Source: Balanoglossus misakiensis
Taxonomy: Eukaryota; Hemichordata
DNA: 64,000 nucleotides
Assembly (NCBI GenBank): GCA_040954595.2
Contig: CM082590.2
Coordinates: forward strand, 1,302,001-1,366,000
Direction: 5' to 3'
Shown here: one piece after another, positions 1 through 13,165 of the stretch
Layout: each line of letters begins with the position of its first letter
Numbering within the stretch: position 1 is the stretch's first letter
The notes under the pieces: model-generated
Seen by the model: the letters and a program-made list of their open reading frames with translations, nothing else
What the model was told of the DNA's origin: nothing
The model's database searches: none
Made by a program: the position numbers and the translations under genes

Positions 1-19
1 CGACGGATTTCCCCTTTAA
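1..19. mobile_element. right end of a TTAA foldback element, cut by window edge
   Basis: Bases 1-15 match the right terminus of the complete element at 30417-31017 (GACGGATTTCCCCT) and are followed by TTAA at 16-19, the same target site used there. The rest of the element lies outside the window. Confidence 0.75.
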
Positions 20-432
20 GGATGTACGTTCAGTAAAATTGAAAGTATTGTCATTTTTTTTAATTGTGGATTTTTGGATTCTCCTTTGTATGTATAATGA
101 AAATCCGTAATAAAATATAGGGGTCACTGCGCTTGTTTTAGAAATACAGAGCCATGAATTTAGTCGATAATAGAAGAAAACTGCTGACTCAGCATTTTTC
201 ACCAATGGTTTGTCTATGGGCAAAATTTTTGACGCAATTTATCTCAAAATAGAGCGCGGTGACCCCTATATTTTATTTAACCAATGAATTTATATTTGCT
301 GGACTGAGCTATGTGTAAAATTTCGTGAAAATGACAATAGTAGAAGTTTGTTTTCTAGCAATTTTCAATGTAATCCTATGGGAAAAAGACCGGGCGCGCA
401 CTGTTTCCGGTTTATGTTCTGCGCGTACATCC
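20..432. mobile_element. TTAA-target MITE, about 413 bp
   Basis: The segment starts GGATGTACG and ends CGTACATCC, a 9-bp terminal inverted repeat, and is bracketed by TTAA at 16-19 and 433-436. An inner inverted pair lies near 112-134 and 254-277. The left TTAA is shared with the neighbouring foldback end at 1-15, so one element inserted into the duplicated target of the other. There is no coding capacity. TTAA targets are typical of piggyBac and Kolobok DNA transposons; the superfamily is inferred only. Confidence 0.65.
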
Positions 433-436
433 TTAA

Positions 437-1039
437 CAAAATTAAGACTTTTTGATAAAAGTTAGAGGATAACTGTTTTGTTAACTTAAACGATTTACAT
501 ATGCCCGTGTATGGCTAAAAGAACACATTTATGCTTTTGAATGAATGTGAGATGGCTAACAAGTGAAAATCTGTGATATGCCAGATCTGCAATGCAGCTG
601 TGGCTAAATTGGCATAGGGGACCATATAACTTTGAAATAGAATCCTGAATGTATTTAACTTCCAATATTAAATTTGACACACATGTTTTGCTATGCCAAT
701 CCAAATTGGCATAAGTTAGTATGAAAATTGTGAAATGGTATAATTACTGTGGTTCAGGTTACATTAAATATTTGCTTTGTGCAAGCAAGAGTTGACAAGG
801 TTTTGGTAAATTCTTTGAGCCATTATTTTCTGTCAATAAGAATTCACAAATTTTAATGTGATCAGCAAGTGCCATCAGACGGTTTGAGTGAAAATAGTTT
901 GTTTCTGTGGTCCTAAACTAAGCTACCCACAATCTGCAGCTGGTCAGTGCCAGATCTGATTCCGTGTATTCCATTAATACGTAACAATTGTTGTGATTGG
1001 TCAGCTCATTTTTGAGCTTCTAATGAAACCGATGCACAT
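437..1039. other. intergenic, nothing recognised
   Basis: AT-rich sequence with only short chance ORFs and no repeat that I could match inside the window. Confidence 0.5.
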
Positions 1040-1179
1040 AAAATAACAGTAAACGCCATATTGGGAATTCTGCCAACTTTTCCTCGATGTTATAAAAATG
1101 GCAAATATGTTTTTTTTTCTGATAGAGTGATCTCAAAGCTACCAAATTATGTAGAAATCAGCTGGACCGGACTTCATCT
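1040..1179. mobile_element. diverged right-end fragment of the TTAA foldback family
   Basis: The stretch is alignable by eye to the right arm of the element at 30417-31017, sharing CAGTAAACGCCATATTG and CAAAGCTACCAAATTATG. It ends next to TTAA at 1180-1183. The left half is not present, so this is a truncated, older copy. Confidence 0.65.
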
Positions 1180-1183
1180 TTAA

Positions 1184-3045
1184 ACTACAAACAGTATGAT
1201 GTTGCTCTTTAAAACATCAAGCCATTTACTAATTCAGTTTCATTCCTACTATCCTAGCACAAAGACCAGGTTGAGGCACTTTCTTTTTGTGTGCATTATA
1301 AAAGTTCAGTTAATCTATAATCAGCCTTAGCAAAATCTTAGAAAATATTTATGTTGAGCAATGAGTACAAATAGTGTACTAGGTCTACATTTCATAAATT
1401 AAATAATAGCTATTTATACAGTAGAAATGGAACTCACATGACACATGTATTATTTGGCTTTATCAAAAGCTGATCATCTTTGACCAAAACAAACTAACAT
1501 CCCATCAAAAACTTATAAGTTATCGGTGAAATGCAAAGTTGGAAATATCAGTTATAGATGGTGCTTGATAAAAACAATCATTGAGTGATCAATACTATAA
1601 GAAACATAAAACACTTGGCTGTGGTGTGCATATTATACATGACTCTAAAGTTATCATCATCAACATTTGAAGGCTTACCTGGTTAGCCAAATAGTCTTCT
1701 GGAGGCAATATGGAGACCCAAGACCAATAGCTCTTCATACACAAAGACAACCTTCTTATGCCAAAATTTTTGAGCAAATGACTTCTAGCTTGGTGTAGTT
1801 TCACTATATATACCCCAGTACATGTGTGAAGACAACTTTCTAATGTAGCAAACTTAAAGTATATCATTTGTATCAATTTAAAAACAAAGAGGAAGCTGAA
1901 GTATCAAAATTGCACACCCCATCTGAAAATGTAGGACCCCTGAAGTCCAACTTTACTCCATGGAAAGGGACACAGATTCATGTCAATGCTTCCTTCAGGT
2001 AGTTTTGATTATAAAAAAAATATGAAGTATTAATGCAGTTAAAATTAATTTATAATAAAATGTCTCAGAAAACAAACACATTGCAGAAGTGTAGACACTG
2101 ATGGCTCAGTGGCAAAATAGCTCTGATCTGGAAGTACTTGTTCACATGTCAGTGAGAGTGGTATGAGTTCCATATACCAGTACAAGTTAACACTGTAATA
2201 TCTGTAAGTTTTAGCTGTTTTTCTGTATACCAAAGTCCAGAATTTGATGCATTTGTCCACAATAACAATGGTTGTTGAGCTTATGCATGGCTTGTTGACA
2301 TGAGAAAACTGGACATTTTCAATGATTCTATAGAGAGGAACAGATAGTGTGGTTGGTACTCAGAGCAAAAAGTAGTTGGAAATTACAATAGAGTCCCTGT
2401 AATCTTCTTATTGGCAACCAAAGCTAAAAACAACCCCCCCCCCCTTCATTTCTTACCCAATCAATTCTGAATGGTCAACACAGTTTGCCCCTCAAAATAT
2501 TTCATTCTAAGTGAAATTCAGTAACATATCATACATGTACACATGCCCATACTTTAATACAATCATTTACTTCCACATGCAGAAGAATTCCTTCTTTTCT
2601 TCATGCAAAGTAGATGAAATGTCAACCATAAGTCTCTGGTCAGCTGTCATTTTATGCATTATCTTTTGTCATTTTGATTTGTCAATTTATAAAAATCAAG
2701 ACACCATATGTCCGCATGAAGTGTGGCCCATTATTCCAACTTTTAAAAGACTTTTCAAAAATTAGAGCCAAAGTGATCACCTCTTGATTATACAGGGAAT
2801 GTTAACATGACAAAAACAGGTCATCAAAGTTTTAAAAGATCATGATACGTTAGAGATCCAGGCAATCGGATTAAAGTGTGATGAAGATCTGTGTTAATCT
2901 TTTCGTGCATCATTTTGCATCATTCTGTAATCGTTACTTTTGTAGGGTTCTCCTCAAATTCTGACTGCCATGTGTGAAAGTTTGACTGATGATAGAAGAC
3001 AAATGCAAGTGACGTGTTTGAAATATAAGGTTTATTAATTAAATA
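1184..3045. other. intergenic, nothing recognised
   Basis: AT-rich, with a poly-C run near 2435-2444. A short open stretch on the minus strand near 1.7-1.86 kb ends at a good donor-like GTAAGC, but its peptide matches nothing that I recognise. Confidence 0.4.
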
Positions 3046-3390
3046 ATAACACATGATAGCGAGGGCAACATTATTCACATGATGACTGACAATGAGGGCA
3101 ACAGTGTATTTTGATGACCGAGGGCGCTGCTAGTCACAACTAAAACAGTCTTTTTTCGCCGAGGGCATAGCCCGAGGGAAAACAGACTGTTTTGGTGTGA
3201 CTGGCAGTCCCGAGGTCATAAAAAATGCACTGATACCCGAATATGTCAGTCATCATGTGTTTTATAACACACCGAACACGACACACACCACATCCAGGCA
3301 ACAGTACCGGGCAGAAACCGATCGAACTGATGTCCTAGTTTTGACGAATCACGATCGAGGGTTCGCTGCATGGTGTGTTATAACACGATT
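3046..3390. mobile_element. imperfect foldback element
   Basis: Large imperfect inverted repeats: ACATGATGACTGACA near 3077 pairs with TGTCAGTCATCATGT near 3245, and AAAACAGTCTTTT near 3142 pairs with the AAAACAGACTGTTTT region near 3178. The centre is rich in GAGGGC. A palindromic TGTTATAACAC occurs near the right end. The ends and target duplication were not resolved, so the boundaries are approximate. Confidence 0.5.
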
Positions 3391-5717
3391 TGAAGCCTTC
3401 AAGAGGGAAGGTGATCTCTGACCATAATATTCATGATGCCCGAACCTCAGGCAAGGGTAGGTATGGTCAGAGAGCACCAGGCCCATGGCAGGGTTCAAAT
3501 CGTGATGATGCCTGAGCAACTTGTGGTATTAATTTTATTACGCCGGACATTTGAACATATAGCATAGAAGAACATTGTACATTGCAGTGAACTAAAATGT
3601 CTCGATCTCCCAAGAACTATACCTACTTCGATCTCAGATAGTTTTGAGGATACTGCGCTGTTGGTTGTGATTTTGTTGTATTTACTGTCCGTTTGCGGTA
3701 AAATATTGTCCAGTTGAACAGGTGTTAAGCCTATGTGTCGCTTTGAAGCCATAGATGCGGGAGTTGACTGATCGTGGAGGAAGCCATTGAACAACAGTTT
3801 GTTACGAGCAGAAGTCATGCGCAGAACACCAAAACAACCAAGCGGGCAATATCAACAGGGCTGAAAGCATATTACCTGAAATTATCACCAGATAATTAAT
3901 TTCTGGGAACTTGTTCTCCACTTTGATAATAAACACAGATTGGAACATTAATACTTTTGCTAGAATCTTGGAGTATTTAAATAAAGGCATTTAACAAATT
4001 CCTGAATGCCGTATTTTTGAATCTACTGTTTCATGAAGTACTCTGCGTGCATAGAAAATGTAGGTTAAAACCTCAGGAATATAAAATTGCAAGTAAAGAT
4101 CGACATGCATTTGTTTGCAGGGTGTTTTCATGCATGATGGCTAGCAAATGGCAGAAACTTTAGGCCTATTGAGAAGGGAACACATTGCATCTGATGGTGA
4201 TTCTAGGGAGTCTGTCTGTTCCTACTGTTTTGCATACTCTTCCGAACTTCCTGTATCCCACAACACTTGTATGAGAATCAGTTATACACAGGATGTTGGC
4301 TGCTGTTGAAACAAAGATGCTCATTTGCTTAAAACAAATCAATGTTGGCTTGGTACCCTTGTGAAGGAAATGACCCGCTTGTTCTCAGATAGACCTGGGA
4401 AAGAATTTGCAACGAGAACTGACCTGGTTTTTTGGTGGGAAGGACTTTACTTGTTCATTTGTTATCAGCCAATTACCATGAGGGTTTGTTGGCCAATCAA
4501 CGCACAGTAAATGAGATTACCCATAAGTCTCACTGATGTGTAGCTTTCACCTGTTGGATCACCCCAATTGCAAAAAGCATAATGTATAATAACTTTTGCA
4601 AACCCTTGGTTGAAAATTTTGAAAATAGTATTGACAAACTTGTAATTCATCATAAATTGATTTTAGGCCAGGTAAATAAAGACCAGATCACATTTTCTCA
4701 ATTTGAAACATTATTTCCCAGGGAAATCTGCTGTATCCTTCTGTTAACAGAAGCCCACAAATAGAGGTGTGTGTGGTGCTTGTGTTTTTGGACAATACAG
4801 AACAAAAGTACTTGTGTACCATGTCCATACATGGACATGTCATCTCTCTATAGGTACCCCCCCCCACACACACACATACACACACACACTGGTTATATCA
4901 GGAAAAAATCATCCTGGTTTTTTTTATTTGGCATCTATGTATGATGTCTCTATTTACGCACAGAATTCTGTGCGTAGAACGACACCGGTGGTAAATCTTG
5001 CGTGTAAGCTAATTGGTCACTCAATGTAAACCAAATGACATCATCGCATTCTAAATAAGGAAATGGAGGTGTGAAATTCCCGCGACGGGATGTGGGAGTG
5101 GTTTTAAAGGTGTATGAATATTCTTAACCAAGCTTTGTTAATTATATCATCCAACCACTGGCGCCCATCAACATTTGATAGATCACTCATTATCCATTCG
5201 TTACTAAGCGACCCTGATCGTTGCCAGGGCTACTATCTATCAGCTCAGCAGGACATTGCTAGCCTGTCACCAGGCGTTGGAATTCTAGAATCGACGCCCT
5301 GGTCTCTGGGCTAAAGTTTCAACTAACCCACCAGTTGAATGAGTAGAAAATACTCTCTGTATAAATTTCAAAAACCCTGGAGCAGGGTGTGTTTGCCTTG
5401 CCATGTAGCATGTGTGTGGGCCAACAGGGTTCAGGGAAATTTCTTGTAACCTCTGTCACGAATGTGTGGTTGCATTACAGAGGTCACAAAGGCTGGTACC
5501 TGAGGGCGTATCACATTAGGCAATGCAAACAAACATTCTGGTACTCACAAGACAAACACACAGACAAAGGTGTTTTGGTTTCCATAAAATAAGGTATTTT
5601 ATTTTTCATATTTCAACAGGGAAACACCGTAGTGACATATTTTAATTATTGGCCATGCACTTCTGTGTCCCTGTGGTCAAGGCAGTGAAGTTTGCCATAC
5701 TTGTTTTTGACTTTTAT
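3391..5717. other. intergenic with one microsatellite
   Basis: No coding region recognised. A short (CA)n tract lies at about 4859-4890. The remaining ORFs are short and show no family features. Confidence 0.4.
4859..4890. repeat. (CA)n microsatellite
   Basis: A C run followed by interrupted CA dinucleotide repeats. Confidence 0.85.
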
Positions 5718-5721
5718 TTAA

Positions 5722-6064
5722 ATGAACAGTCTCTCTCTCGCTGCCCTTTTTCCATTAATTATATTTGATAAGAGACAACGTTTGTTATTCTACACGTGAA
5801 TATATAGTGAATGATCGTAAACCACACACAACTTCCATCCCTCTTATAGACAGGAGAGTGAAAAAACACGCCAAAATGAATAATTGTTCTTTACCATTTA
5901 TTCATTTTGGGCGAGTTTTTACTCTCATATCCTACAAACGAGATGGAAGTTGTGTGTGGTCGATTGTTGATTCACCATATATCCACATGTAGAATAACAT
6001 AAACAGTGTCTTGTATCAAACATAATTAATGGAAAAAGGCCAGCGAGAGAGAGACTTTGTCCCT
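5722..6064. mobile_element. TTAA foldback element, 343 bp
   Basis: Nearly the whole element is two inverted arms of about 165 bp. The CTCTCTCTCGCTG outer end and CACACACAACTTCCATC inner part are mirrored around an AATAATTG/AATAAATG centre. The outer end reads AGGGACAAAGTCTCTCTCTC in its best form. It is flanked by TTAA at 5718-5721 and by a one-base-mutated GTAA at 6065-6068. A left-truncated sister sits at about 36125-36374. There is no coding capacity. Confidence 0.7.
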
Positions 6065-6221
6065 GTAAGGGTAAATCTTGGGGGGATATAGCAAAGATAC
6101 AAACTTTTTTTCTATTTGGCTGATGTTTTTGATTATATTTAAATGTTTCTGGAAAAATTGGGCATAGGTATGTCAATTGGCCAGGTCTTGTGATCTCGTC
6201 ACAACAGTGAAAAATTGTGCA

Positions 6222-6396
6222 TTAATTAATTAAGCAATAACCCTCGCCGCAGGCGGGTATACATGAGATTTGGGTACAATTCGAGACATATACCATGAGC
6301 TGTTAGGCGAGTGATATATGGAGCGGATTGTACCCAAATCGAGTGTATACCCGACTGGGGCGGGGGTTATTGCTATTATATTACATCAACAATTGT
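6222..6396. mobile_element. foldback hairpin element
   Basis: Inverted arms (AGCAATAACCC, CGGGTATAC and ATTTGGGTACAAT mirrored by ATTGTACCCAAAT, GTATACCCG and GGGTTATTGCT) surround a loop. The right side continues ATTATATTA, as in the hairpin insertion at 31220-31524. The shared architecture suggests one family. Confidence 0.55.
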
Positions 6397-7424
6397 TTTT
6401 GTGGCGTATCAGTGTCATTTTCTTAATGAAACATCTTCAGAAAACGAAGTTATGAACGCAAACCAACATGGCGACGATCAATGTAAACACGAGAGCCACT
6501 TTGTCACTTTTTGTCATCTGATTCATGTTTAATGCTTGATATTTACATTCATTGTCCCGAGTTTGTATACATTCATAACTTTTGTTAAGTTTTACTTTTA
6601 TAATGTTCATGGTTACTTTAATCAACACTCTTTTTTATTTATGCTGGTGAACATGACTACAAAAGAAGTACTACATTTCACATTGGGTTTGGAGTAAATT
6701 CTCAACTTACTGAAAATCATTGTTGGACAATTTGGCTTGAAATTAAAACATGAACATGTAGTCATGTACATATCATTATACTTCTTAGCTGCATTTTGTA
6801 GAAATTACTGGTTCCTCTTTGGCTTAAATTGGTATTTTTTCTTTAATTTACAGTTGCAACGTGGTGGATAGACTGTCAGCAACTGCTCATACTTTTTGTT
6901 TCAACTGGCTATGCAGGCACAACACAGTTACATGCGAAACAAAGGCCAAACAGCACAATTGAGTATCAACAGTCTGCAAATATGTTCAGAATGTCTCATG
7001 ATTTCATCCCATTATTGAAGCAGGACTTTCATGACCTTCAAAGCATTTGCAACAGTATGCTTCATTCCTCCATGGTTGCAATGCAGCAATCCATAACAGG
7101 GGTATTTTGTTGGAAAACCATAGAAAGACTGATAACAAAGAAAATAGAAAAGTTAAAAGGGTCTTAATTCCCATGCCAACATAAATGATGAGCACAGGAA
7201 GTAGCCTGTACTATAAAGAGGCTAACCTTCATTCAGGATTTACACTAGTTTCTGGACCCTTCACATTTTACTGTGTTCTCAATTTATAGTTATTTATACT
7301 TTTGTCCATGCTTGTCATTCTGTAAATAAATTATATAATTATTATTATTATTACTATAATAGTAGTACAATATGTGTTTGTCAATCTGTACATCTTCCTG
7401 TTGGCGCAATATCCAAAGAACAGC
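6397..7424. other. intergenic, nothing recognised
   Basis: AT-rich, with no coding or repeat structure that I can support. Confidence 0.4.
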
Positions 7425-7560
7425 TCTCTCTCTCTTTCTCCCCCCTCCCTCCCCCTTCCCCTCTCTTTGTCAATCACTCTCCCTGAGTCAGACAGACAGA
7501 CAGGTAGGTAGGCAGGCAGACTGACAGACAGACATAGATAGGTAGGTAGGTAGGTAGGGA
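7425..7560. repeat. CT-rich tract and (GACA)/(TAGG) microsatellite
   Basis: A polypyrimidine stretch is followed by CAGACAGACAGACAGG and TAGGTAGGTAGGTAGG repeats. Confidence 0.85.
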
Positions 7561-10500
7561 ATCAGAGATACAAATAGAAACGGATATCGTCAGAATGATT
7601 GATTATCAAGAGATAGGTCGCTCGCCAGATGTATAGATTTGAAAAGATAAGGTTTTACTGTACTATTAACCTAGATACTAGCCAACTGGATTTCTTAATG
7701 AGTTCTTGCAGACACCACACATGATGCAGGGCCAACAAAGCAGACCAAGGATGACTCGTTCTATATAATGTAAGGGTAGCTAGCAAAACGATAGGCAGTA
7801 CAATTGTCTACAATGTTGTTTCATTAGTCATTGGACTCACTAACCAGTTTAATCTGCTGATGAGCGAGTCCAGTGACACATAAAAGGTATAGATTATAGG
7901 TATGCCAATGGGCCTAATTTTGAAAGGCAGTGAATAATGAGTGGAGCTAGGCGGGTAGTATTAATCAGCTAGGTTATGAAATTCTTTAAGGAGGAATTTG
8001 CTGGAGTGGCGACGTGCTAGCTGACGAGTTTATTGAGGGTGGCCTGTTTCGTTTTGCTTATGATAAAATATTTCTCCCAAAGGCATAGATTGAATCTATT
8101 GCTAATAGGTGTGTAGGGGTACCTTGTTTTAAGGGTTTTCATGTAATTTTGTGTCCTATGTTGTCATCCTTTAATTTCCAGATATATTTACTATAAGTTC
8201 TGTGCTGTTCTTTTTGGTGTGGTTCTTGAAGTAGTCTTTGCGGTTGTTGAAGCCGGTTTTGAAGGTATGTACCAGTAGTGAGTCCGACATACGTTTGGTC
8301 TGGTTTGTTGTCCTGTGTTTAAACCATGGCTTAGTATATGACTGACTCGGTCAGGCCTTGTCCGAGATTTGATTGTTCATGGGTGTCTGGCAGTTACATG
8401 GTTCTTTCATTTTACATTCCACTTGTCACGCTGAATCTGGATGATTCCGAGGCTGCCGTCCCTGTAAAGGCTGAAGCAGTTAACATGTTTTTTGGTGATC
8501 TGTTGAAGCAGGAAAGTATTGACAAGCTCTGATGGCATCGTAGCTGCCCATGGTGATGTCCCATGCCCATGATGATGTATGTATGATGGTATGTCTGTAT
8601 GCATTTACAGTGTCTGTCTGTATGTATGTATCCATGTATGCTTGCAGAGTGGTGATCACCAGACAACTACACTTGTCTGATGATCGCCACAAGATGAAAC
8701 TCATAACTACACCACCAGCAGATCTGTCTTTTATATTTGTTTAGAATTGAAATGATGTCCATTCATTCTTGTTTAGAAAGGTTGAGTAGTCTGCCCTATA
8801 TACTAAATATTACATGTACCCCAGCAGGTAAGGGCATATATGATATTGTTTGATTTTCAGTTTTAAAATCTTGAACTTGATCCTATACATTACTGGGAGC
8901 CAGTGAAATGTCATCAGAATAGGTTTAATGCTTCTTTGCCTGTAATCCATAAAAAGGGTATTAGAATAATCAAGCTTTGACAGTTAACATCATCTTTATT
9001 TGGAAAGATTCACCAGTCACTGTAGATTTGAAATATTGAAATAATGAAAACCACCACCAATATGAAAAAAAAAATTGGAATTTCAGGAGGTTGAAAATGT
9101 AACAAATCAATTGTTGCTTAATAAATGAGATGTGAGGCAAGTGGTGGGATAAAAATCAAGCAGGTGTCATAGTAAACAACCCTATAATGCAATTCACCTG
9201 TTCGAATTGCATCATGATGTGAGACACGTGGTACCAGAGTATAGCTTATAACCAGCGGCGACTTACAAGCAAGCGTCATAGATGGTATCCCCATGACCGG
9301 AGTCGGTTGTTTGACTCACTATGCCATAGGCGAAGACATCGTGGTATCTAAGTAGAGTCTGTGCCATGCAATTTGAGGTGAACTACATGCTACTCGATGA
9401 AACCAAATAAATACAATATCTACTCTGATAAAGTCCCAAAGTTAGAGTCAATTATAAATGTCAAAACATGTAAGAAAATGTCTCTAGTAATATTACTGAA
9501 GTGAAAGTTTCTGATTAGAAAGTGTTCCTCTCTAGTTTGCTACACATGGCTAGAATAAGAAAATCCCTAGGCTATAAAAGTGTATTGAATGGTCAGAATA
9601 CACTACAGTCGTGGGTGTTTTGATGTATGCTTGGAGTCGCTTCTCCATCTACCCAAGGCTTTTATCAACCAGTCCAGTAGGATAATTCTGCTACTGTTAT
9701 GGCCGCTCCACTCAATCTGAAGCTATGGGTTGTGTTATGATGCACGTTGGGTACATAGGCAGAGGCTTGATGTCAAGTGCGTTCGATAGTCATGTTCGCT
9801 TGTTGCCAAGTGGGTCATGAACAGGTTGATAGTCACTTGTGATGTAAAGTGGCAATGCTTGGAAACCATGGGTATGACAAAAGTTGATATAGCCGATATG
9901 TGTCCGAAGTCAATCTTGTGCTTGGTGTGATGCTGATGTTGATGTATTTGTGTGCATTGGCGAAACTTGCTGACTGAGCAGTCCATAGGTGTGCAGGTCT
10001 GGTGGATTGGTTGCCTGGAAGACTGCTGATGGTTCCAACTTGCAGAACTTACTGATCTGTTTAGCGGGATAAGAAATTGTCAATATCATTGTTAACACCA
10101 TCAATGTGTGTGCATGACATGTTAGTTATTTGTAGCTGCTGTGAAGAATATATTGGATTAATATCATGATCTGCAGGCAGGCTGATGTGCCTTTCTTCCA
10201 GATTTTTTCTTTCAGACGGTGGAATAGTATAACACACGTTGTCAGGCCCAAAGATTCCCCAAATTACCCCGTTAGACACAAAATCAGTATTTGTAGCAGA
10301 TAAAACTGATCAGGGTATTAAAACTTTCATTCAGTCTACAATAAAATCTAATATGTGTATGGTGAGTTGTTTACTTGCCAAAGTTGTGATATGATTGTTT
10401 ACCAGAGTTTTAGGAATACAGATAGTGCAAGTTGTGTACTGAATAAATAATAAATATATGCCATCTTATGCCAAGCAAGATTCTAAAATCATTATAAAAA

Positions 10501-11195
10501 GCTGAAGCCTGTCAATTGTACTTAATTAGTCAAAACACTCAATCAAAGTGCACATCTAAGTTTAATAGTGAATAAAAAAAATTTAGTCTGCTTCCCTGAT
10601 CCAGTTTTGTTACTGGCTGAAATTAGACTGGAGAATTATCACCGCAGAGGTGTAAATTCATTTGTCATCAGGTGCGATCAATATTTTTTATTGGCCAAAT
10701 AGATGAGAACGACTCCAATATGGTACAGATGTGGGAGACAGTATTACAAGATAGACACACAGAATTCTTATAATATTGCAACTACAAGTAATGCAACATT
10801 TTCATTATTTCTTGCATTTTCCCATGGTGGCGGCCATATTCGCTTGCGGCAAAGCTTTATTGTTTATCTGGTTAAAACTTGCATATGCACTCATATTTAG
10901 GGTTTATAATGCTTGTGTATAGTTCACTGCCTTCATCTACATGGACTAATGGTAGTACAGTTTAAAACAAAAATTATGACAATTATCCCAAAAGTTGCAG
11001 CTTATGTGCCTTTAATGATGTGGTGGTTAATAATTGGACTTCTCTTCAGTACCACATATGATGATGCACATGCATATATATGTCGTAGAACACTGTCCTA
11101 ATGCCAAATTTGAATGAGATCTGTTCAAGTTTGATATGGGCATAATGTATTTTCAATTTACTGTATTTTTTGTCATGAATAAATTGATAACTAAC
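7561..11195. other. intergenic or 3' flank, nothing firm
   Basis: No coding region recognised. A (TGTA/TGTC)n-like tract lies around 8570-8640. An imperfect inverted pair (TTCACCT near 9192, AGGTGAA near 9376) may mark an old foldback element. I looked here for the expected next exon of the transposase-like gene upstream (family motif LES-F-N-MYASKR) and did not find it. Confidence 0.35.
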
Positions 11196-11422
11196 CTTGC
11201 ATTAAGGTAGTAGGGAATCTTCTTCAGAAACCGGGTGTCAAAGATGATATTTCTGAGAACTTGGTGAGCCCTGATTCCCTTTTTCAGCCACTCCCTTCCT
11301 CGGTCTTCTTCTATATTCTCACTTAGTGGTCCATGGTAGCAGTGATTTGACCCTTCCACTCCCACATCCAAAATCCAGTTATGCTCATCGACCACATGGT
11401 GAATGAGACCACCCCACATCCC
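11196..11422 (-). CDS. transposase-like exon, HHVVDEH block
   Basis: Acceptor CTTTTGTTACAG joins in phase 0 to the 12.4-kb exon. The frame contains GLIHHVVDEHNW, CYHGPL, EWLKKGIRAHQVLR and FLKKIPYYLN, all collinear with the family C-terminal half. The exon ends AATGCAAG|GTTAGT in phase 2. The intron to the previous exon holds a TTA-target MITE. The following exon was not located. Confidence 0.65.
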
Positions 11423-11496
11423 CTGTAACAAAAGAACATGTACGGTGTTAATTATAAGTTTATGTATGGCGCTTACTATATGTAATTGTACATTTA

Positions 11497-12275
11497 GGCT
11501 GCATTCACAAACACCTCTGGAGGGGGGGACGGGAGAATTCAATTTTTTTTACCGTTAATTTTCACATGCCCCCTTCAACAACCTGAAATATTTTCAAATC
11601 CCCCCCTTCCGAACTGCTAAAATTTTCAAATCCCTCCCCCCCACCCATTTTCTTTCACAGAGCAAAACACATCACCTATCTATCTTGTAAAAAAAGAAAA
11701 ACAGCGCTCCCATGAAAAGAATTTGAAACTGATGTACCCCCTCACTGAACATTGTTTTTATTTTTAAGTATTTGTATTCTGTGTTGGGAGACATTGTAAA
11801 CCGAGAATTGAAGGGGGTGGGAGGGGGTGTCCCCCTCCTACGTAAGAAAATTTTATAAAATACAGAGCTCAAAGCTGCATTTTAATGAACCCGGCAAAAG
11901 CAAACTAACTCAACTACTGGTATGTTGGGGAGGACAAATTTAACCGTCGCCGCTCAAAGTTATCATGGGGTGGGGGCAAATCCCCTGACCTGGAACACTA
12001 GACAAACCAGTCAGTGATTGAAAGGTGCTGATGAATGGAGGGGGTGGGTGTTGGAGGGGGTGTCCCCCTCGCACATTAGAAAATTTTGTAAAATAAAGGG
12101 CGCGAAACTGCATTTTTGTGGACTCAAAATAAATATTTAGTCGTCAAAGTTTTCAAGTCCCACCTTTCAGTCCCTAAATTATTTCAAATCCCCCCTTTAC
12201 ATACCCTCTATTTTTTCAAATCCCCCCCCTCAATTCTCCTGCCCCCCCCCTCCAGAGGTGTTTGTGAATGCAGCC
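11497..12275. mobile_element. TTA-target MITE (Harbinger-like), 779 bp, in intron
   Basis: Terminal inverted repeats GGCTGCATTCACAAACACCT...CTCCAGAGGTGTTTGTGAATGCAGCC, continued by G or C runs, are flanked by TTA at 11494-11496 and 12276-12278. A 3-bp TTA/TAA target is typical of PIF/Harbinger elements; the assignment is inferred. The interior has repeated modules (GGGGTGTCCCCCTCC, then GAAAATTTTGTAAAAT). It is non-coding. A sister lies at 18063-20133. Confidence 0.75.
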
Positions 12276-12388
12276 TTATAGGTTTAGATATTATTCCTAC
12301 ATTTACTGCCGAAATTTTCCTCCGAATATTTTTGGCCATATTTACAGCTCGCATGTAAATGAAAGTACAGAGTAAATAGAAAACTTAC

Positions 12389-12493
12389 TCTAAACTCCAC
12401 TTCACTAGATGCTGTATTACAGCAATACCAAAAATGGTTGGTGATATGCTTCGTCCATTTGAGAAGTATCCGGCAGTCTCTTTGTTGGCCAGC
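12389..12493 (-). CDS. transposase-like exon, NHFWYCC block
   Basis: Acceptor AAATGTAG, frame AGQQRDCRILLKWTKHITNH followed by FWYCCNTASS, and donor GTAAGT after phase 0. NHFWYCC is the block that follows the catalytic region in this family. Intact as an exon. Confidence 0.65.
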
Positions 12494-12659
12494 CTACATT
12501 TAAGTACTTCAAAAAAAACTTGATCACTGACTTGAACTAAAAAATCAACCTTTTGTAAGAACTAAACAATAAAGGCTGTAGTCACCTATTATTATTGTTT
12601 ATTATAGTGTAGTTGAAAAGTATGATACAGATGCTAATATATTCATCCTTGTTTAAAGA

Positions 12660-12700
12660 TACACATACAGGAAGACACAGACAGACAGACAGACAGACAC
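12660..12700. repeat. (ACAG)n microsatellite
   Basis: Short run of CAGACAGACAGACAGACA at 12678-12699. Confidence 0.7.
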
Positions 12701-13165
12701 CATTAGCCTGGTCACCATACCCAGTGTGTTTTAGATAGACTCACACACAAGGGTCTGGCCACAGAGTCAACTATCTTCCATTTTTAAGATCTGCATGTCA
12801 ATAGAACTCGAAATGCGATGTCACAGCAACGAGGTCACCATATGGTTTTGACTCTGACGTCTTTCAAGTCAATCACCGTACACTAATTATTTCCCAACTA
12901 TTAGCAATGCCCGGGTCATTGCTCCGGCCAATCAGTAGTGTGTCGCGTAAGGTGATTGTAGATTGTCATCAAGTTGATCTGAAACCATTACTGTATATTG
13001 TTTACAATCATTGGGTGGTGGTGGTGGTGGACGTGGGGTCAGTCTATGTATCTACTATGACATACGTTATGATAGAGTTGTGTGCACTGGTGAGAACTGA
13101 ATTGCAATTATACATTTTGGTTCAAGGCTATAACATCTGTTTTTATAATGAATATAAATGTAAAC

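Noticed and set aside
1683-1862. Minus-strand open stretch (ATLESCLH...) considered as the missing 3' exon of the transposase-like gene
   Set aside because: Only LES matches; the following MYASKR block is absent, and the distance is over 9 kb.
3197-3421. Plus-strand 74-codon ORF
   Set aside because: It lies within the imperfect foldback element and shows no family signal.
7815-7870. CTGATGAG within a hairpin, hammerhead-ribozyme-like
   Set aside because: The conserved GAAA and the third stem are absent; only TGGACTC/GAGTCCA pairs.
8407-8744. Cluster of overlapping ORFs rich in HTDI/YIHTD
   Set aside because: They arise from the TGTA/TGTC microsatellite-like tract.
9185-9390. Inverted pair resembling a foldback element
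   Set aside because: Pairing is short and interrupted; no target duplication and no second copy.
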